Part shown: positions 48,101-56,700 of the stretch, piece after piece | Position numbering within the stretch: the first letter of the stretch is position 1 | Layout of the letters: every line of letters begins with the position of its first letter | Assembly (NCBI GenBank): GCA_013397695.1 | Contig: VYZI01000029.1 | Span: 210,978-274,977, forward strand | DNA from: Centropus unirufus | Taxonomy: Eukaryota > Chordata > Aves > Cuculiformes > Centropidae | Length of the DNA stretch: 64,000 bases | Direction: 5' to 3' | Position numbers and translations under genes: made by a program | The notes under the pieces: model-generated | Seen by the model: the letters and a program-made list of their open reading frames with translations, nothing else | What the model was told of the DNA's origin: nothing | The model's database searches: none

Positions 48101-48296
48101 GGAACCGCGCATCCCCCCCCCCCCGTCGCCACGGCGGCCCCGGCAGGGCCGGGCGGGCAGGACCCTGGGGGTTTCCCGCCGGGCTCCATGCGGGGCTTCC
48201 CGCGCCCCGTCCCGCCGCGCTCGCACCCCGGGGCCGCTCCTCGGTGTACAGGTCGATCACCAGGTCTCCCAGCGTGGTCTCCAGCAGCACGGCCAT
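29961..48296 (-). CDS. PPIL4: PPIL4 cyclophilin with RRM, whole coding span, 13 coding exons
   Basis: Join on the minus strand of exons 48296-48227, 46905-46838, 46744-46680, 45972-45855, 43975-43833, 43495-43399, 42319-42203, 40583-40459, 38485-38419, 37543-37432, 35873-35777, 35246-35108, 30185-29961; 1,443 nt, 480 codons plus stop (human 492). PPIL4 is a nuclear cyclophilin-type protein associated with RNA processing. Domains: cyclophilin fold about 1-165 (MAVLLETTLGDLVIDLY start, FIIQTGDP, GTVSMVNNGSDQHGSQF); linker with an acidic segment; RRM about 240-318 with RNP2 LFVCKL (242-247) and RNP1 LCYAFVEF (281-288); then a Lys-, Glu- and Ser-rich tail with RSRSRS and SRSPKKSKDKE motifs suited to nuclear import and speckle localisation. 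The usual cyclophilin catalytic FHR triplet reads IYN here (the Arg position is Asn), so isomerase activity is doubtful; binding is more likely. The start has a good context (G at -3 and +4). Confidence 0.98.
30186..35107 (-). other. PPIL4 intron 12 (4,922 bp)
   Basis: GTACTA...TTAACAG intron, the largest in PPIL4. It contains an 18-bp perfect palindrome (31332-31349), a CA-rich stretch near 30725 and A runs at 33209-33222, 33537-33549 and 34655-34671. No exon recognised. Confidence 0.9.
31332..31349. repeat. 18-bp perfect palindrome
   Basis: GGATACAAG followed directly by its reverse complement CTTGTATCC, centred on a HindIII-type AAGCTT. Inside PPIL4 intron 12; no assigned role. Confidence 0.85.
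35108..35246 (-). CDS. PPIL4: PPIL4 exon 12
   Basis: 139 nt between ACCATCAG and CTAAG|GTACTA. Encodes AKYDLVLDEDIEESQASQ and then a Lys/His/Asp/Glu-rich low-complexity stretch. Confidence 0.95.
35247..35776 (-). other. PPIL4 intron 11, U12-type (minor spliceosome)
   Basis: 530 bp. The 5' splice site reads GTATCCTTT, the GT-AG form of the U12 donor consensus. A TCCTTAAC branch-site match (35266-35259) places the branch A about 13 nt before the 3' AG, the spacing expected for U12 introns. There is no long polypyrimidine tract before the acceptor. The exon phases only close if this donor is used (Asp360 as GA|T). Confidence 0.92.
35259..35266 (-). promoter_or_regulatory. U12 branch-point site of PPIL4 intron 11
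   Basis: TCCTTAAC on the minus strand matches the U12 branch-site consensus TCCTTAAC exactly; branch adenosine at 35260 or 35261, upstream of the acceptor CCATCAG. Confidence 0.9.
35777..35873 (-). CDS. PPIL4: PPIL4 exon 11
   Basis: 97 nt between GGACAG and the donor CAGGA|GTATCCTTT. Encodes GGRYSKEDFKDYEKERDK then SSKFALKEKVKTKQ plus two bases of Asp360. Its donor is of the U12 class (see the intron entry). Confidence 0.96.
35874..37431 (-). other. PPIL4 intron 10 (1,558 bp)
   Basis: GTAGGT...GGACAG intron. A 128-codon frame on the opposite strand (36578-36964) has no conserved domain and is treated as chance. Confidence 0.9.
37432..37543 (-). CDS. PPIL4: PPIL4 exon 10 (end of RRM)
   Basis: 112 nt between ATATCAG and AAAAG|GTAGGT. 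Encodes EEDCEKAYFKMDNVLIDDRR then IHVDFSQSVAKIKWKGK. Confidence 0.97.
37544..38418 (-). other. PPIL4 intron 9 (875 bp)
   Basis: GTATGT...ATATCAG intron with an A run at 38161-38174 and no other recognised element. Confidence 0.9.
38419..38485 (-). CDS. PPIL4: PPIL4 exon 9 (RRM, RNP1)
   Basis: 67 nt between TTTTCAG and AAAAG|GTATGT. Encodes CEVIRDWKTGESLCYAFVEF and EK, including the RNP1 aromatic residues. Confidence 0.97.
39146..39390 (-). mobile_element. CR1 LINE 3' end
   Basis: About 245 bp on the minus strand: CAGAATCACTTGGTTGGAAA at the 3' end, through a CTTTTAAACAACTCCAGGG-like and CAGTGAAGAAATTTTTCCTT-like CR1 body, to a truncated 5' end. Same sense as PPIL4. Confidence 0.9.
40002..40060 (+). 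mobile_element. Possible CR1 reverse-transcriptase scrap
   Basis: TTTGCTGATGACAC encodes FADDT, the catalytic box context of CR1 reverse transcriptase (usually KFADDTKLGG). Similarity fades within about 50 bp on each side, so this is a tentative call. Confidence 0.4.
40459..40583 (-). CDS. PPIL4: PPIL4 exon 8 (RRM, RNP2)
   Basis: 125 nt between GCCACAG and AAAAG|GTAATT. Encodes VGDLPDADIKPPENVLFVCK then LNPVTTDEDLEIIFSRFGPIK, the first half of the RRM. Confidence 0.98.
40584..42202 (-). other. PPIL4 intron 7 (1,619 bp)
   Basis: GTGAGC...GCCACAG intron. T and A runs near 41641; no other recognised element. Confidence 0.9.
42203..42319 (-). CDS. PPIL4: PPIL4 exon 7
   Basis: 117 nt between TTTCAG and ATG|GTGAGC. 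Encodes 39 codons of the charged linker (SGRIGADEEIDDMKGRSADE to AKTRAILLEM), probably a helix or coiled coil before the RRM. Confidence 0.96.
42320..43398 (-). other. PPIL4 intron 6 (1,079 bp)
   Basis: GTGAGT...TTTCAG intron. Nothing recognised in it. Confidence 0.9.
43399..43495 (-). CDS. PPIL4: PPIL4 exon 6
   Basis: 97 nt between CATAAG and GAT|GTGAGT. Encodes INHTVILDDPFEDPPGL and PDRSPEPTKEQLD, the end of the cyclophilin domain and start of the linker. Confidence 0.97.
43496..43832 (-). other. PPIL4 intron 5 (337 bp)
   Basis: GTGTGA...CATAAG intron. Nothing recognised in it. Confidence 0.9.
43833..43975 (-). CDS. PPIL4: PPIL4 exon 5
   Basis: 143 nt between TTGTAG and ATCAG|GTGTGA. Encodes FLITMGENLDYLDGVHTVF and GEVTEGMDVLKTINETF, closing the cyclophilin fold. 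Confidence 0.97.
43976..45854 (-). other. PPIL4 intron 4 (1,879 bp)
   Basis: GTCAGC...TTGTAG intron. A short TA tract at 45024-45036 and a 12-bp direct duplication (CACAGGGAACAC) near 45267-45290. Nothing else recognised. Confidence 0.9.
45855..45972 (-). CDS. PPIL4: PPIL4 exon 4
   Basis: 118 nt between TTTTCAG and CACAG|GTCAGC. Completes Cys68 (TG|T), then QLYGDQARFFEAEKVPRI through KKGTVSMVNNGSDQHGSQ, the cyclophilin core. Confidence 0.97.
45973..46679 (-). other. PPIL4 intron 3 (707 bp)
   Basis: GTAAGG...TTTTCAG intron. Nothing else recognised in it. Confidence 0.9.
46680..46744 (-). CDS. PPIL4: PPIL4 exon 3
   Basis: 65 nt between GATAG and TTTTG|GTAAGG. Encodes RDFIIQTGDPMGTGRGGESIF plus TG of codon 68. 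The acceptor is followed by another AG two bases on; phase selects the first. Confidence 0.96.
46798..46816 (+). repeat. (CAA)6 microsatellite in PPIL4 intron 2
   Basis: Six CAA units inside the 93-bp intron 46745-46837, i.e. TTG repeats in the PPIL4 transcript about 20 nt after the exon 2 donor. Confidence 0.9.
46838..46905 (-). CDS. PPIL4: PPIL4 exon 2
   Basis: 68 nt between TTACAG and CAG|GTGAGT. Encodes CLNFLKLCKVKYYNYCLIYNVQ (residues 25-46) after the split Ala24. An earlier frame hides it, but this frame matches the family across the whole exon. Confidence 0.96.
47148..47625 (-). mobile_element. CR1 LINE, 5'-truncated 3' end
   Basis: About 480 bp on the minus strand from ATAGAACCCTAGAATGG (3' end) to the end of ORF2 (minus-strand translation YECVQRRATKMIQGLEHL, LRELGLLSLEKRRLQGNLI). 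The ORF2 tail frame is still open over 80 codons, suggesting moderate age. Confidence 0.92.
47865..48003 (+). mobile_element. CR1 LINE 3' end fragment
   Basis: Plus-strand match to the last ~140 bp of CR1: CTGGAGGTGTGCAAGGACCA near the start, then TTTAAGGTCCCTTCCGACCC and AAACCATTCCA at the end. Lies about 220 bp inside the PPIL4 first intron. Confidence 0.85.
48227..48296 (-). CDS. PPIL4: PPIL4 exon 1 (coding part)
   Basis: 70 nt from the ATG at 48296 to the donor G|GTGCGA. Encodes MAVLLETTLGDLVIDLY then TEERPR and one base of Ala24. Lies in the GC-rich promoter block. Confidence 0.97.
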
Positions 48297-48352
48297 GGCT
48301 CCCGGCCCCCGCCGCTGCGCCGCCCTCTGCCGGCGCGGAGGAGAGGGCGAGC

Positions 48353-48404
48353 GGGACGGGAGTCCGGGATGGGAGCCCGGGATGGGAACCCGGGATGGGA
48401 GACC
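48353..48404 (+). repeat. Four 13-bp tandem repeats with G-quadruplex potential
   Basis: Units at 48353, 48366, 48379 and 48392, consensus GGGATGGGAGCCC. They give eight GGG runs with loops of 2-5 nt on the plus strand, the template strand for PPIL4, and C-runs on the other. Located 57-108 bp upstream of the PPIL4 ATG. Confidence 0.9.
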
Positions 48405-48788
48405 CCGCCCGCAAGCACCGCCCGCCGCGGCGGGGATTCCACGGGGCTGCCTCTTCCCGGCCCCGGGAGGGGCAGATCCCTGCCTGCCCGTGCATCGGGG
48501 ACAGGGAATGCGTGCAGGCATTCCGCAGGGATTACGCAGCACGAGGCGGCGGTTCGGCACGGATCCCGCTTCGCGCAAGATCTTCAAGGAACGATCGCTG
48601 TCTGGAAAAACACCTTTTGAGGGAGAACACGCTATCAGAGGGACATTTTGGCTCGCTTTCAAAAAATACGATGCCTCGGATGAAAATGCTGCTTTAGCTT
48701 AAATAAAAAATAGTCCACTTGCTGTAAAATTAACAATTTCTTGTATCACCGGCAGCCGTGGCAGGAGAGAACAAATTCATGGAACCCT

Positions 48789-49020
48789 GGAGTCATAGAC
48801 TGGTTTGGATTGGAAGAGACTTTAAGGATCATCCAGTTCCGACCCCCCTGCCACGGGCAGGGACACTTCCCACCAGCCCAGGCTTCTCAAAGCCACATCC
48901 AAGCTGGCCTTGAACCCTTCCTGGGAGGGGGAGTCCACAACTTCCCTGGCAACCTGATCCAGGGTCTCACCACCCCCAGAGACCACCCAGGGGCAAGCTC
49001 CTTCTGCAAAGGAGCCTTTG
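48789..49020 (-). mobile_element. CR1 LINE 3' end
   Basis: Minus-strand copy: GTCATAGACTGGTTTGGATTG at the 3' end, GACTTTAAGGATCATCCAG, CCACGGGCAGGGACACTTCC, CCTGGCAACCTGATCCAGGG. Truncated at about 230 bp. Confidence 0.9.
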
Positions 49021-49039
49021 GGGGCTGGTCACGCAGCTT

Positions 49040-49230
49040 TTAGAGTTTTTAGGTTGGAAAAAAAACCCTAAGAGCATCGAATCCAACCATACCTGTCCAC
49101 TACTAAACCGTATCCCTAAGCACTTCCTCTTCCCATCTTTTAAACACAATATCCAGGGATATTGACTCCATCACCTCCCTGGGCAGCCTGCGTTGGTGCC
49201 CATTAACCCGCTGTCTGTGAAGAAACCTGG
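49040..49230 (-). mobile_element. CR1 LINE 3' end (different subfamily)
   Basis: Starts about 20 bp after the previous copy. Features: TTTAGGTTGGAAAAAAAACC, CACTACTAAACCGTATCCC, TCACCTCCCTGGGCAGCCTG, CTGTGAAGAAA. Its sequence resembles the 39146 copy more than its immediate neighbour. Confidence 0.85.
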
Positions 49231-50328
49231 ACAATGCTTGTGCACGCATTGCACAATGAGTCATTTCAAGTCACTGATCCATTGGGAAAAAGATTAATTT
49301 TCGTTGCTGAACTTGCTTTCTGCCACATTATTGACCCGAATTGATCCGAACAGTACAGTAACAGGGAGCCAGGGAAGGCTGTGGGGCGTATCTGGGCTGG
49401 TAAAAGCAGACTCTCCCATTTTAGAAGCAGCAAAAGTAATAGCAAATCACTATGTTATATAATAATGCCTTTACAAATAGCCAGCTGGGAATCTACCCAC
49501 TTTTCTGTTCATCCCTATCCTGCTGCGTGGTGGTCCTGGAGCGGGCTGGCCCTGGGACCAAGGTCTGCACTGTGAGGAGCTGCTGTTCTGCCTCCACAGC
49601 GTGCTAAGTCTGCAAAGCTGTTCTTGCTATTATCAAGCATTTTGCAGCGTCGCACTGGCTTTCTGAGCTTATTCCCAGCCTGTACTTCAATCCCGAATGG
49701 ATTCAAGGCTGTTTTTAAACCCTCCTGTATGGCAGCTATTGGGGAAAGCTCTCTAACACACCTTACATTTGCTACTCTGCAACTTTAATAAGAGTGATGT
49801 AAACATTACATCCGCTTTACGCAGTGGTGACTGAAGTTTAACTGTTTAATGTGGCTGAATCTTTAAATTCTGCAGGCCAGCCATCCTGGCCTCCCTGGAT
49901 TTTTGTGTACTCTGATATCATTAATTGTAATGGATCTGGTCCATTTGGTAAAAAAATATCATAATGAACCTTATACACAAAACATTTGTAGTGTTGTAGC
50001 ATGCTTCTGTCCATCTGGGATTCACCAGTCCTGTTGGGATGCAACCTCCGCTCTGATTTACGGCCAGAGTGCCACTCATAGGTAGGAATTTAGGGAATTT
50101 AAACTTCCTCCCACCAGCACATGCAAATGACTGCAAGCACCAACAAGAGCTGCGTTCCTGTAATTGCCGGATTATTCCTAAAGACTTCTGAATCCTTACA
50201 AGATTCGGTAAAATGTCTTCTTGGGGAGCTGACATAGCACGCAGGTCTCTGCCTCATGGGACCTCACAATGAACAGATCCTTTCGCTATTTATTTCCATT
50301 TACCAAACATTACAGATTAAAAAAAATA

Positions 50329-50475
50329 TTAATGTTGGGATGGACCTTAAGGATCATCCAGCTCCAACCCCCCTGCCACGGGCAAGGAAACTTCCCACCA
50401 GCCCAGGCTTCCCAAAGCCCCATCCAACCCGCCCTTGAGCCCTTCCCGGGAAGAGGCACCCGCATCTCCCATGGG
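50329..50475 (-). mobile_element. CR1 LINE 3' end next to the GINM1 promoter
   Basis: Minus-strand copy: TTGGGATGGACCTTAAGGATC, CCCCCTGCCACGGGCAAGG, CTTCCCACCAGCCCAGGC, then GAGCCCTTCCCGGGA. It ends within 150 bp of the GINM1 start codon and merges into the CpG-rich block. Confidence 0.88.
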
Positions 50476-50770
50476 AACGCCCCTCCCGATCCCGCCCCGC
50501 GGCGGCGAAGCGCGCAGCTCCCCGCGGGCGGGGATGGAGGAGGCACCTTCCCCGCTTCCTCCCGGGCCGGCCCCGCCTCCGCCGCTTGTTGATGTTTCGC
50601 TTCGTTTCTAATTCCCGGGTCCCAAGATGGAGGCGGCGCTGGGAAGGCGCTCCCGGCTGCTGCTGCTGCTGGGCGCCGCGCTGCTGGGTCCGGCCGCGCC
50701 GCTGGGGCAGGTACGGGGCGCGGCGGGGGCTGTGCTGGAGGGAGCTCCTGGCAGGGCTCGGGCTGCGGCG
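50455..50770. promoter_or_regulatory. CpG-rich promoter block of GINM1
   Basis: GC-rich, CpG-dense stretch spanning the GINM1 start codon and first donor, bounded by AT-rich sequence. No TATA box seen. Confidence 0.75.
50627..50710 (+). CDS. GINM1: GINM1 exon 1 (signal peptide)
   Basis: 84 nt, 28 codons, MEAALGRRSRLLLLL then GAALLGPAAPLGQ, ending at CAG|GTACGG. The whole exon is the signal peptide and its cleavage region; phase 0. Confidence 0.93.
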
Positions 50771-53700
50771 GCTCGGAGGAAAAAAAAGGGCAAAAAATGG
50801 TACAGGATGAAGCGTCTGCTGCAAAGGAGGTTTGCCCTGCGTATAGTGTGTCGTTCCCCCCAGTTAATGATTCGTTGTGTATCGTACGTGGTCAGACTGC
50901 GCTGGTGAGGTTGGTTTTAAACTGTTACCGGTTTTAAAGTAAATACCTTTGGTGGCTTTTTAAAGGCTGGAAGGAATTTTTGGGGTGCTGCTTGGGAGCC
51001 CTTCTTGGTGGGAATCGGGGAGCTGCTTGGGAGCCCTTCTTGGTGGGGATCGGGGAGCTACTTGGGAGCCCTTCTTGGTGGGAATCGGGGAGCTGCTTGG
51101 GAGCCCTTCTTGGTGGGGATCGGGGAGCTACTTGGGAGCCCTTCTTGGTGGGAATTGGGGAGCTNNNNNNNNNNNNNNNNNNNNNNNNNNNNNNNNNNNN
51201 NNNNNNNNNNNNNNNNNNNNNNNNNNNNNNNNNNNNNNNNNNNNNNNNNNNNNNNNNNNNNNNNNNNNNNNNNNNNNNNNNNNNNNNNNNNNNNNNNNNN
51301 NNNNNNNNNNNNNNNNNNNNNNNNNNNNNNNNNNNNNNNNNNNNNNNNNNNNNNNNNNNNNNNNNNNNNNNNNNNNNNNNNNNNNNNNNNNNNNNNNNNN
51401 NNNNNNNNNNNNNNNNNNNNNNNNNNNNNNNNNNNNNNNNNNNNNNNNNNNNNNNNNNNNNNNNNNNNNNNNNNNNNNNNNNNNNNNNNNNNNNNNNNNN
51501 NNNNNNNNNNNNNNNNNNNNNNNNNNNNNNNNNNNNNNNNNNNNNNNNNNNNNNNNNNNNNNNNNNNNNNNNNNNNNNNNNNNNNNNNNNNNNNNNNNNN
51601 NNNNNNNNNNNNNNNNNNNNNNNNNNNNNNNNNNNNNNNNNNNNNNNNNNNNNNNNNNNNNNNNNNNNNNNNNNNNNNNNNNNNNNNNNNNNNNNNNNNN
51701 NNNNNNNNNNNNNNNNNNNNNNNNNNNNNNNNNNNNNNNNNNNNNNNNNNNNNNNNNNNNNNNNNNNNNNNNNNNNNNNNNNNNNNNNNNNNNNNNNNNN
51801 NNNTTTTTTTTTTTCATCTAAGTAAAACCTTTCCAAGAAAGCCTGACAGAAGCGCTGTACTGGCACATCCTGTGCTGTGAATCAGGATTCCTGGGCTTAC
51901 TGCCTGCATCCCCATATGAACAGCTGAAGGGAGATCTGCTCCGCTCTTATTTCAGAATGGGGACGCAGATCTTCAGGCATCTGTAAAAGTGCATCTGTGC
52001 TCAAAGTCAGGTGCTCTAAAAAGAGCAAAGAGAGCTCAGACCTCAGGTACTTTGCTTATCCCTCTGAGAAGCTGCCACATATCTGCACCAAAACTTCAGC
52101 TTAATAGCATTAAAGTTGTTTGGCACAGCTGGCAGCTGTACAAGATGCGGAGGCACATCTGCACATGCTATCTTTGGGTCCGAAGCTGTGAGTCAGCACA
52201 GAGGCAGGGGCTGGAGCAGCTTCCGTGGAAGGCAGCTCTGGGGCAGAACTGGGATGGGTATGTTTTAGAGTGCCAGGAAGACTGGACTTAGTACCTGGAG
52301 CGTAATGCCTTACGGGCATCGCTGTGTGTTGTCTGTGGGCTTGAGTGTGTCCGTTTGTGCCATGGTGCCTAGGTGGTCTGTCAGCTCAGGTTTTGCTAGT
52401 TGGAAATGTGTGCACTTTTTTACCTTTATACCGATGTAGTGGCAGAAGTAGATGCAGAAAAATCCTCTGAAGAGTCATAAAGGGAACATAAACATTTTTA
52501 CTTTAGTGTTTTTTCTTTTTAAGCCTAAAAAAAATAAAACCTCGTGTTTTCTCCTGCACTGTCTCTTTTTGGACATACAGGATCACTTTTTATGTTGAAG
52601 GAACAAGTGTTTTTGAGAAAGTTTTGAATAGAAGAATTGCAGATTTTTGAGGATGAGCTGGTTTCTGGTAGCCTGAGAAGGATAGGCAGAGGAGGAATGT
52701 TGTGCTGTCAGGTTGGCTTCAGAAGCCACTAGCATAACGGCAGTGGTTGATGGGGTCACAATAATTGTGATTTTTCCTCAGAATGGCTTGAGACTGTGGA
52801 CTGCTGGGAGCAGTCAGCATCAACATGTTCAGCGTTTCCTTGTCTGAATGACATGAGTGTGCCCTCTACAATTTTTTGAGACCACTGGCAGTGCACTACT
52901 GGTGTCTTCATGCTTTGTAATTCTTGGACATGGCGTTAAAGTTTACCTCCAAGCTGATATCCATGATGTTGCAGAAACCATTGTGGAAGGACTGAGGAGA
53001 AACCTTGAAATAATGTCCTGTAAGGCTGAAACACTTTTGTTCAGCTCTGGAATGTGAACGCCTCTGTTGTGCAATACTTGTCATTTCTTAAATAAGCGAT
53101 TTTGAAATCTGGGCTTTTTTTTTAAAAAACATTAGCATGTGTGTTTTGATTTTTCATTCTCCTTTTCAAGTTTGGATGAGCAAAACTGGATTACAAATTC
53201 ATTGGTATTAGAAAAAATTAAAAAAAAAATAAGGAATAATGCAACAAGAAAACTGACCTTTGCATTAAAGTGACAGTGTTTTTCTGATGCAAGGCTGAAA
53301 ATGAGGTACTGTGTTCAGAGTGTTTTTGTAATGTGTTGATAGGAACTGGCTAAAAGCACAGTGGGCTGAATGCTAATGCTGTATTGTTTGCTTAATCTGT
53401 TTGCTTCTTGATAATTTAGGTTTAGCAGTGTTCTTTCTAAATGGCTTACTTGTCTACGAGACTTTTTTTTTTGTAGTTGCCTGAGAAACATTTTTTTCAG
53501 ATGATTTGCTGACTGTAAGAAACCTCAGTGTGGATGGATTATTTTATAACAGTAGAAAGTAATATTCACTGCTTCAACCGTTTGAGTACATATGCAGTGA
53601 GTCTAATGTATTTTAGTCAAAGAAGAAACATGAAATTTTTTTTCATCACTTTATGCCAGTTTCTCTATTAAACAGCCTAGCACTGAACTTTAACCTTAAA

Positions 53701-56700
53701 AGATCTGACATCATCTTTCATGTATGTTTGATTAAATTAAAGCAGTATGGTGCAACTATGTCCTGGTGACATGAGACGTAAGTACTCATCCTTAAAATTC
53801 CTGATAAAGTATTCACAGTATGAGTTGACTTAATAGAGAGAAAGCAAAGGTGATTAATTCTAGCAACATATATAGGGCAAAGGAAAGGATACATAACCAT
53901 GTGCAAAGAATCATCACAAAACAAGGAAGGGATATAAGTGGGCTTTTCAGAAAAGTGATGCAAAAGCAGTGTGTTAGATTTTTATGCTAACAGTGATAGC
54001 TCAGCTTTAGTTACTTAAGAGAATACAAGATTTCACTACCTTGCGCTAAATATTGTCATTGAGATTAATAATGCCAGACCTCATTGGAGAAGATTTTGTT
54101 CTACAACTTTGTAAAACGTGAGGGGCTAATTATTGTCCTGCAGTCTTCTCAAGTCAAGCTTGTAATGTCAAACTTGCACCAGGTTATTTCTTAACTCAGT
54201 TATGCCTGATTGCAGTTAAGGCTCATCCTACCACGCAGCTTTGTTGAGCCTGGTGGAAAAAATACCCCCAGGAGATACAAATACACCGTGCCTGTGTGAG
54301 TTCAGATGGCAGTTTTGTCTGTTCAAACATTTCTTTCTATGTTTCAAAAGAATATAGAAAAAAAGTTATCAGCTTTGTTTATTTCTTATCTGTTTGGCAA
54401 CCTTCATTGGACTTTATAATCGTTTTCTGCCACAAACAGGATATCCCAATAGTGCCTGCATAATCGTTGGGAGGGGATGGTCTGCCTTCCAAGTCTCTGT
54501 GCAGCTGCCCATCTCGCAGGGCACCATGCCATCTGCTCCGAGTGCTGCCCGCTCTCTGCTTCCCACAGGCCTTTGAGTGCAGACAGGGACTTGTTTGAAG
54601 AGCCTCCATGGAGAACAGCTGGGCTTCAAGTGGGCTGGCAGCTGATTCTAGACAGGGTTAATATGACAAATGTAGCTGTGTAGGACTTCTTAACATTTAC
54701 CCTGTACTGGGAGAAACTGTATGGTGCACCCTATCAGGTCCCTGCAGGATCAGACGCAACCGCTTTATCTGGCATGGCTTTTTTCATAAAAGGCTAAGAT
54801 TAGGCGAAATGTTCACAGTAGATTTTTGTGGCATTGGTACGGAGACTCTTTAAGAATTAATGAATATTCCCTTTTAACTTCTGCCAGATGCTCTGTATTC
54901 TTTGCTGCCATCTTTTCCCCATCTTGCTGTTGTGCTGCTGCTGTGGTTATGCTGCCCCGGTTTAACCCTCGCGGGTTCTGTCGCAGCACATAGTGAAAGA
55001 GAAAAGCAGCTGGCGATTCTTGTCTAATCCTATCTTTATTGATCCTAGCTCACTGTAATGTATGCAGCCAGAGTTACTGCCGTTCCCTGGCTGTCACAAA
55101 ACCGAGTGACATATGTTTGTGGTAAAAATGATGTCCTTTTCCCAAGTACTGTGGCCATTACTACTGTACGTATCGCTGCTGAAGCACTAAGACAGTGGTG
55201 AAAAATAGTAGGAAAAGTCAGGAGAGACATCTAAATCTTATGACAGCATTAAGAACGGTGGGGCCATTTTTAGTGTAAATTGAATATTTTTGTGAAGGCA
55301 TTCAGCAGCATGTGAAGGGATAAGGTGCTGTGAGTGATGGGATGAGTGTCACTGGCAAGCTGAAAGCATAACCTGATTCCTAGTTCTTGGGGCTGTCCTT
55401 TGATTCTCACTGTCAAAGTGCAGCTCTCCCAAATATTCCAGTGAATTCAGGACCTATTAAAGTAATGTGAACTTTCATTATATTATTAATACTTAGAAGT
55501 GTATTATAAGTTATAATGACAAGTTTTATGCTCGTAGTTCTGGCTTCTCCATAATTTGACAGTGAAATATTATGGGTGACCGCAGAGGCCCAGTGTCCTG
55601 CTCTCAGTGACTTTGTTATTCCAGAATTGCTTTACTATGGTTTTGACGCACAAAGTGATGTGGGATCTTTTACTTTTCTTAGTACTGAAGTGCATAACCA
55701 TAAGACGTATCTGCAAGATGCTTTTTCTTGACATATGACAACTGGGGAGAATGGATGTATTGAACATGGGAAATCATCACTAAAAGAATTTGTTGTATCT
55801 GGATGGGAGCTGACTGGTCATGGGAGTGACGAGTTCTCTGTCGCTTGTGAACACAGCTGCAAGGGTCACAGTGGAGCCGCTGTAGTGGGGCATTAATCAT
55901 TGCTCTGAGTTACTGAGCAGCTCTATAGAGCTGTTCCTTTCAGAGGGTGCCCCATCACCTTGACTCTGATCAGAGAGAGATGCTACAAGGACAGGCAGAC
56001 TTGGCAGCAGCACCCTTGCATCTCCTGCCTTTGTGGCTCTTCCTTGCTTGTCAAACTGACAGAAAAACAGTCTGTCAAAAAAAAAGAAAAGTTTTTCTGA
56101 CGTTTTATTGAGCTAAATTGGCTCCCTGGCTTGCTTGGTATAAATGAAAGGCAAGTCTGATGTGCAGGAGAGAACTACCCTGTCTCTTGGTGGCAGAGGC
56201 ATCAAGCTGCTAGGCTGCCTGATTTGTCTCTGATCTGGTTTTGTAACTTCAACAGCACAGAAGTGATCCACTGAAGTATCTTAATTTCTTAAACATGTAG
56301 TATGTTCATCGAGTGTGAGTTTTAATTACCCACTGGAATTTGTGGCTGTGCTTGTGGATACTGCGTCAAAAAAATTGGCAGCTGTTGTGAAGAAAATTAC
56401 CACACATATAGCTCACTTTGTACATTTAACACTCAATACCTATCTTGCTTCACGCCCTTCATTTTGAAATAAAGCATTTGATTAGAAAAAAAATCTAGGG
56501 GAGGATTTTCCCTTTTTTTCAGCAGTTAGAGACTATCAGTCATTTCCTTTTTCTTGTAATCTCAGTGAGTCACTTTGGAGATGTCGAAAAGAGATTACAA
56601 AATACTTTCTCTGTAAAGGAACTAAAATTTCATCCGAGGCTTAAAAATGTCTGGAAAAAATCTATCTTTTGGGCTCCTTGAATTCCCAGAAAACAGAGTC

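Larger units (their letters stand above)
46906..48226 (-). other. PPIL4 intron 1 (1,321 bp)
   Basis: GTGCGA...TTACAG intron. Two CR1 3' fragments in opposite orientation (47148-47625 minus, 47865-48003 plus) and the 3' part of the GC-rich promoter block, with a C run at 48112-48124. Confidence 0.9.
48010..48570. promoter_or_regulatory. CpG-rich promoter block of PPIL4
   Basis: Very GC-rich, CpG-dense stretch around PPIL4 exon 1, in contrast to AT-rich flanks. No TATA box seen. The transcription start is presumably between the ATG (48296) and about 48450; only sequence composition supports this. Confidence 0.75.
48571..50454. other. Short intergenic region between divergent PPIL4 and GINM1
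   Basis: No coding exon. It holds three CR1 3' fragments in the same orientation (48789-49020, 49040-49230, 50329-50475) and ordinary AT-rich sequence between them. Confidence 0.8.

Noticed and set aside
47845..48702. Long overlapping frames of 150-270 codons on both strands around PPIL4 exon 1
   Set aside because: GC-rich promoter DNA is poor in stop codons; only the 70-nt PPIL4 exon 1 has family support.
50989..51164. Array of regular repeats as a CRISPR-like locus
   Set aside because: Units are contiguous without spacers and lie in a vertebrate intron; it is a minisatellite.
50934..51880. Several 230-310-codon frames spanning 50934-51880 on both strands
   Set aside because: They are created by the 639-N gap and the minisatellite, not by coding sequence.
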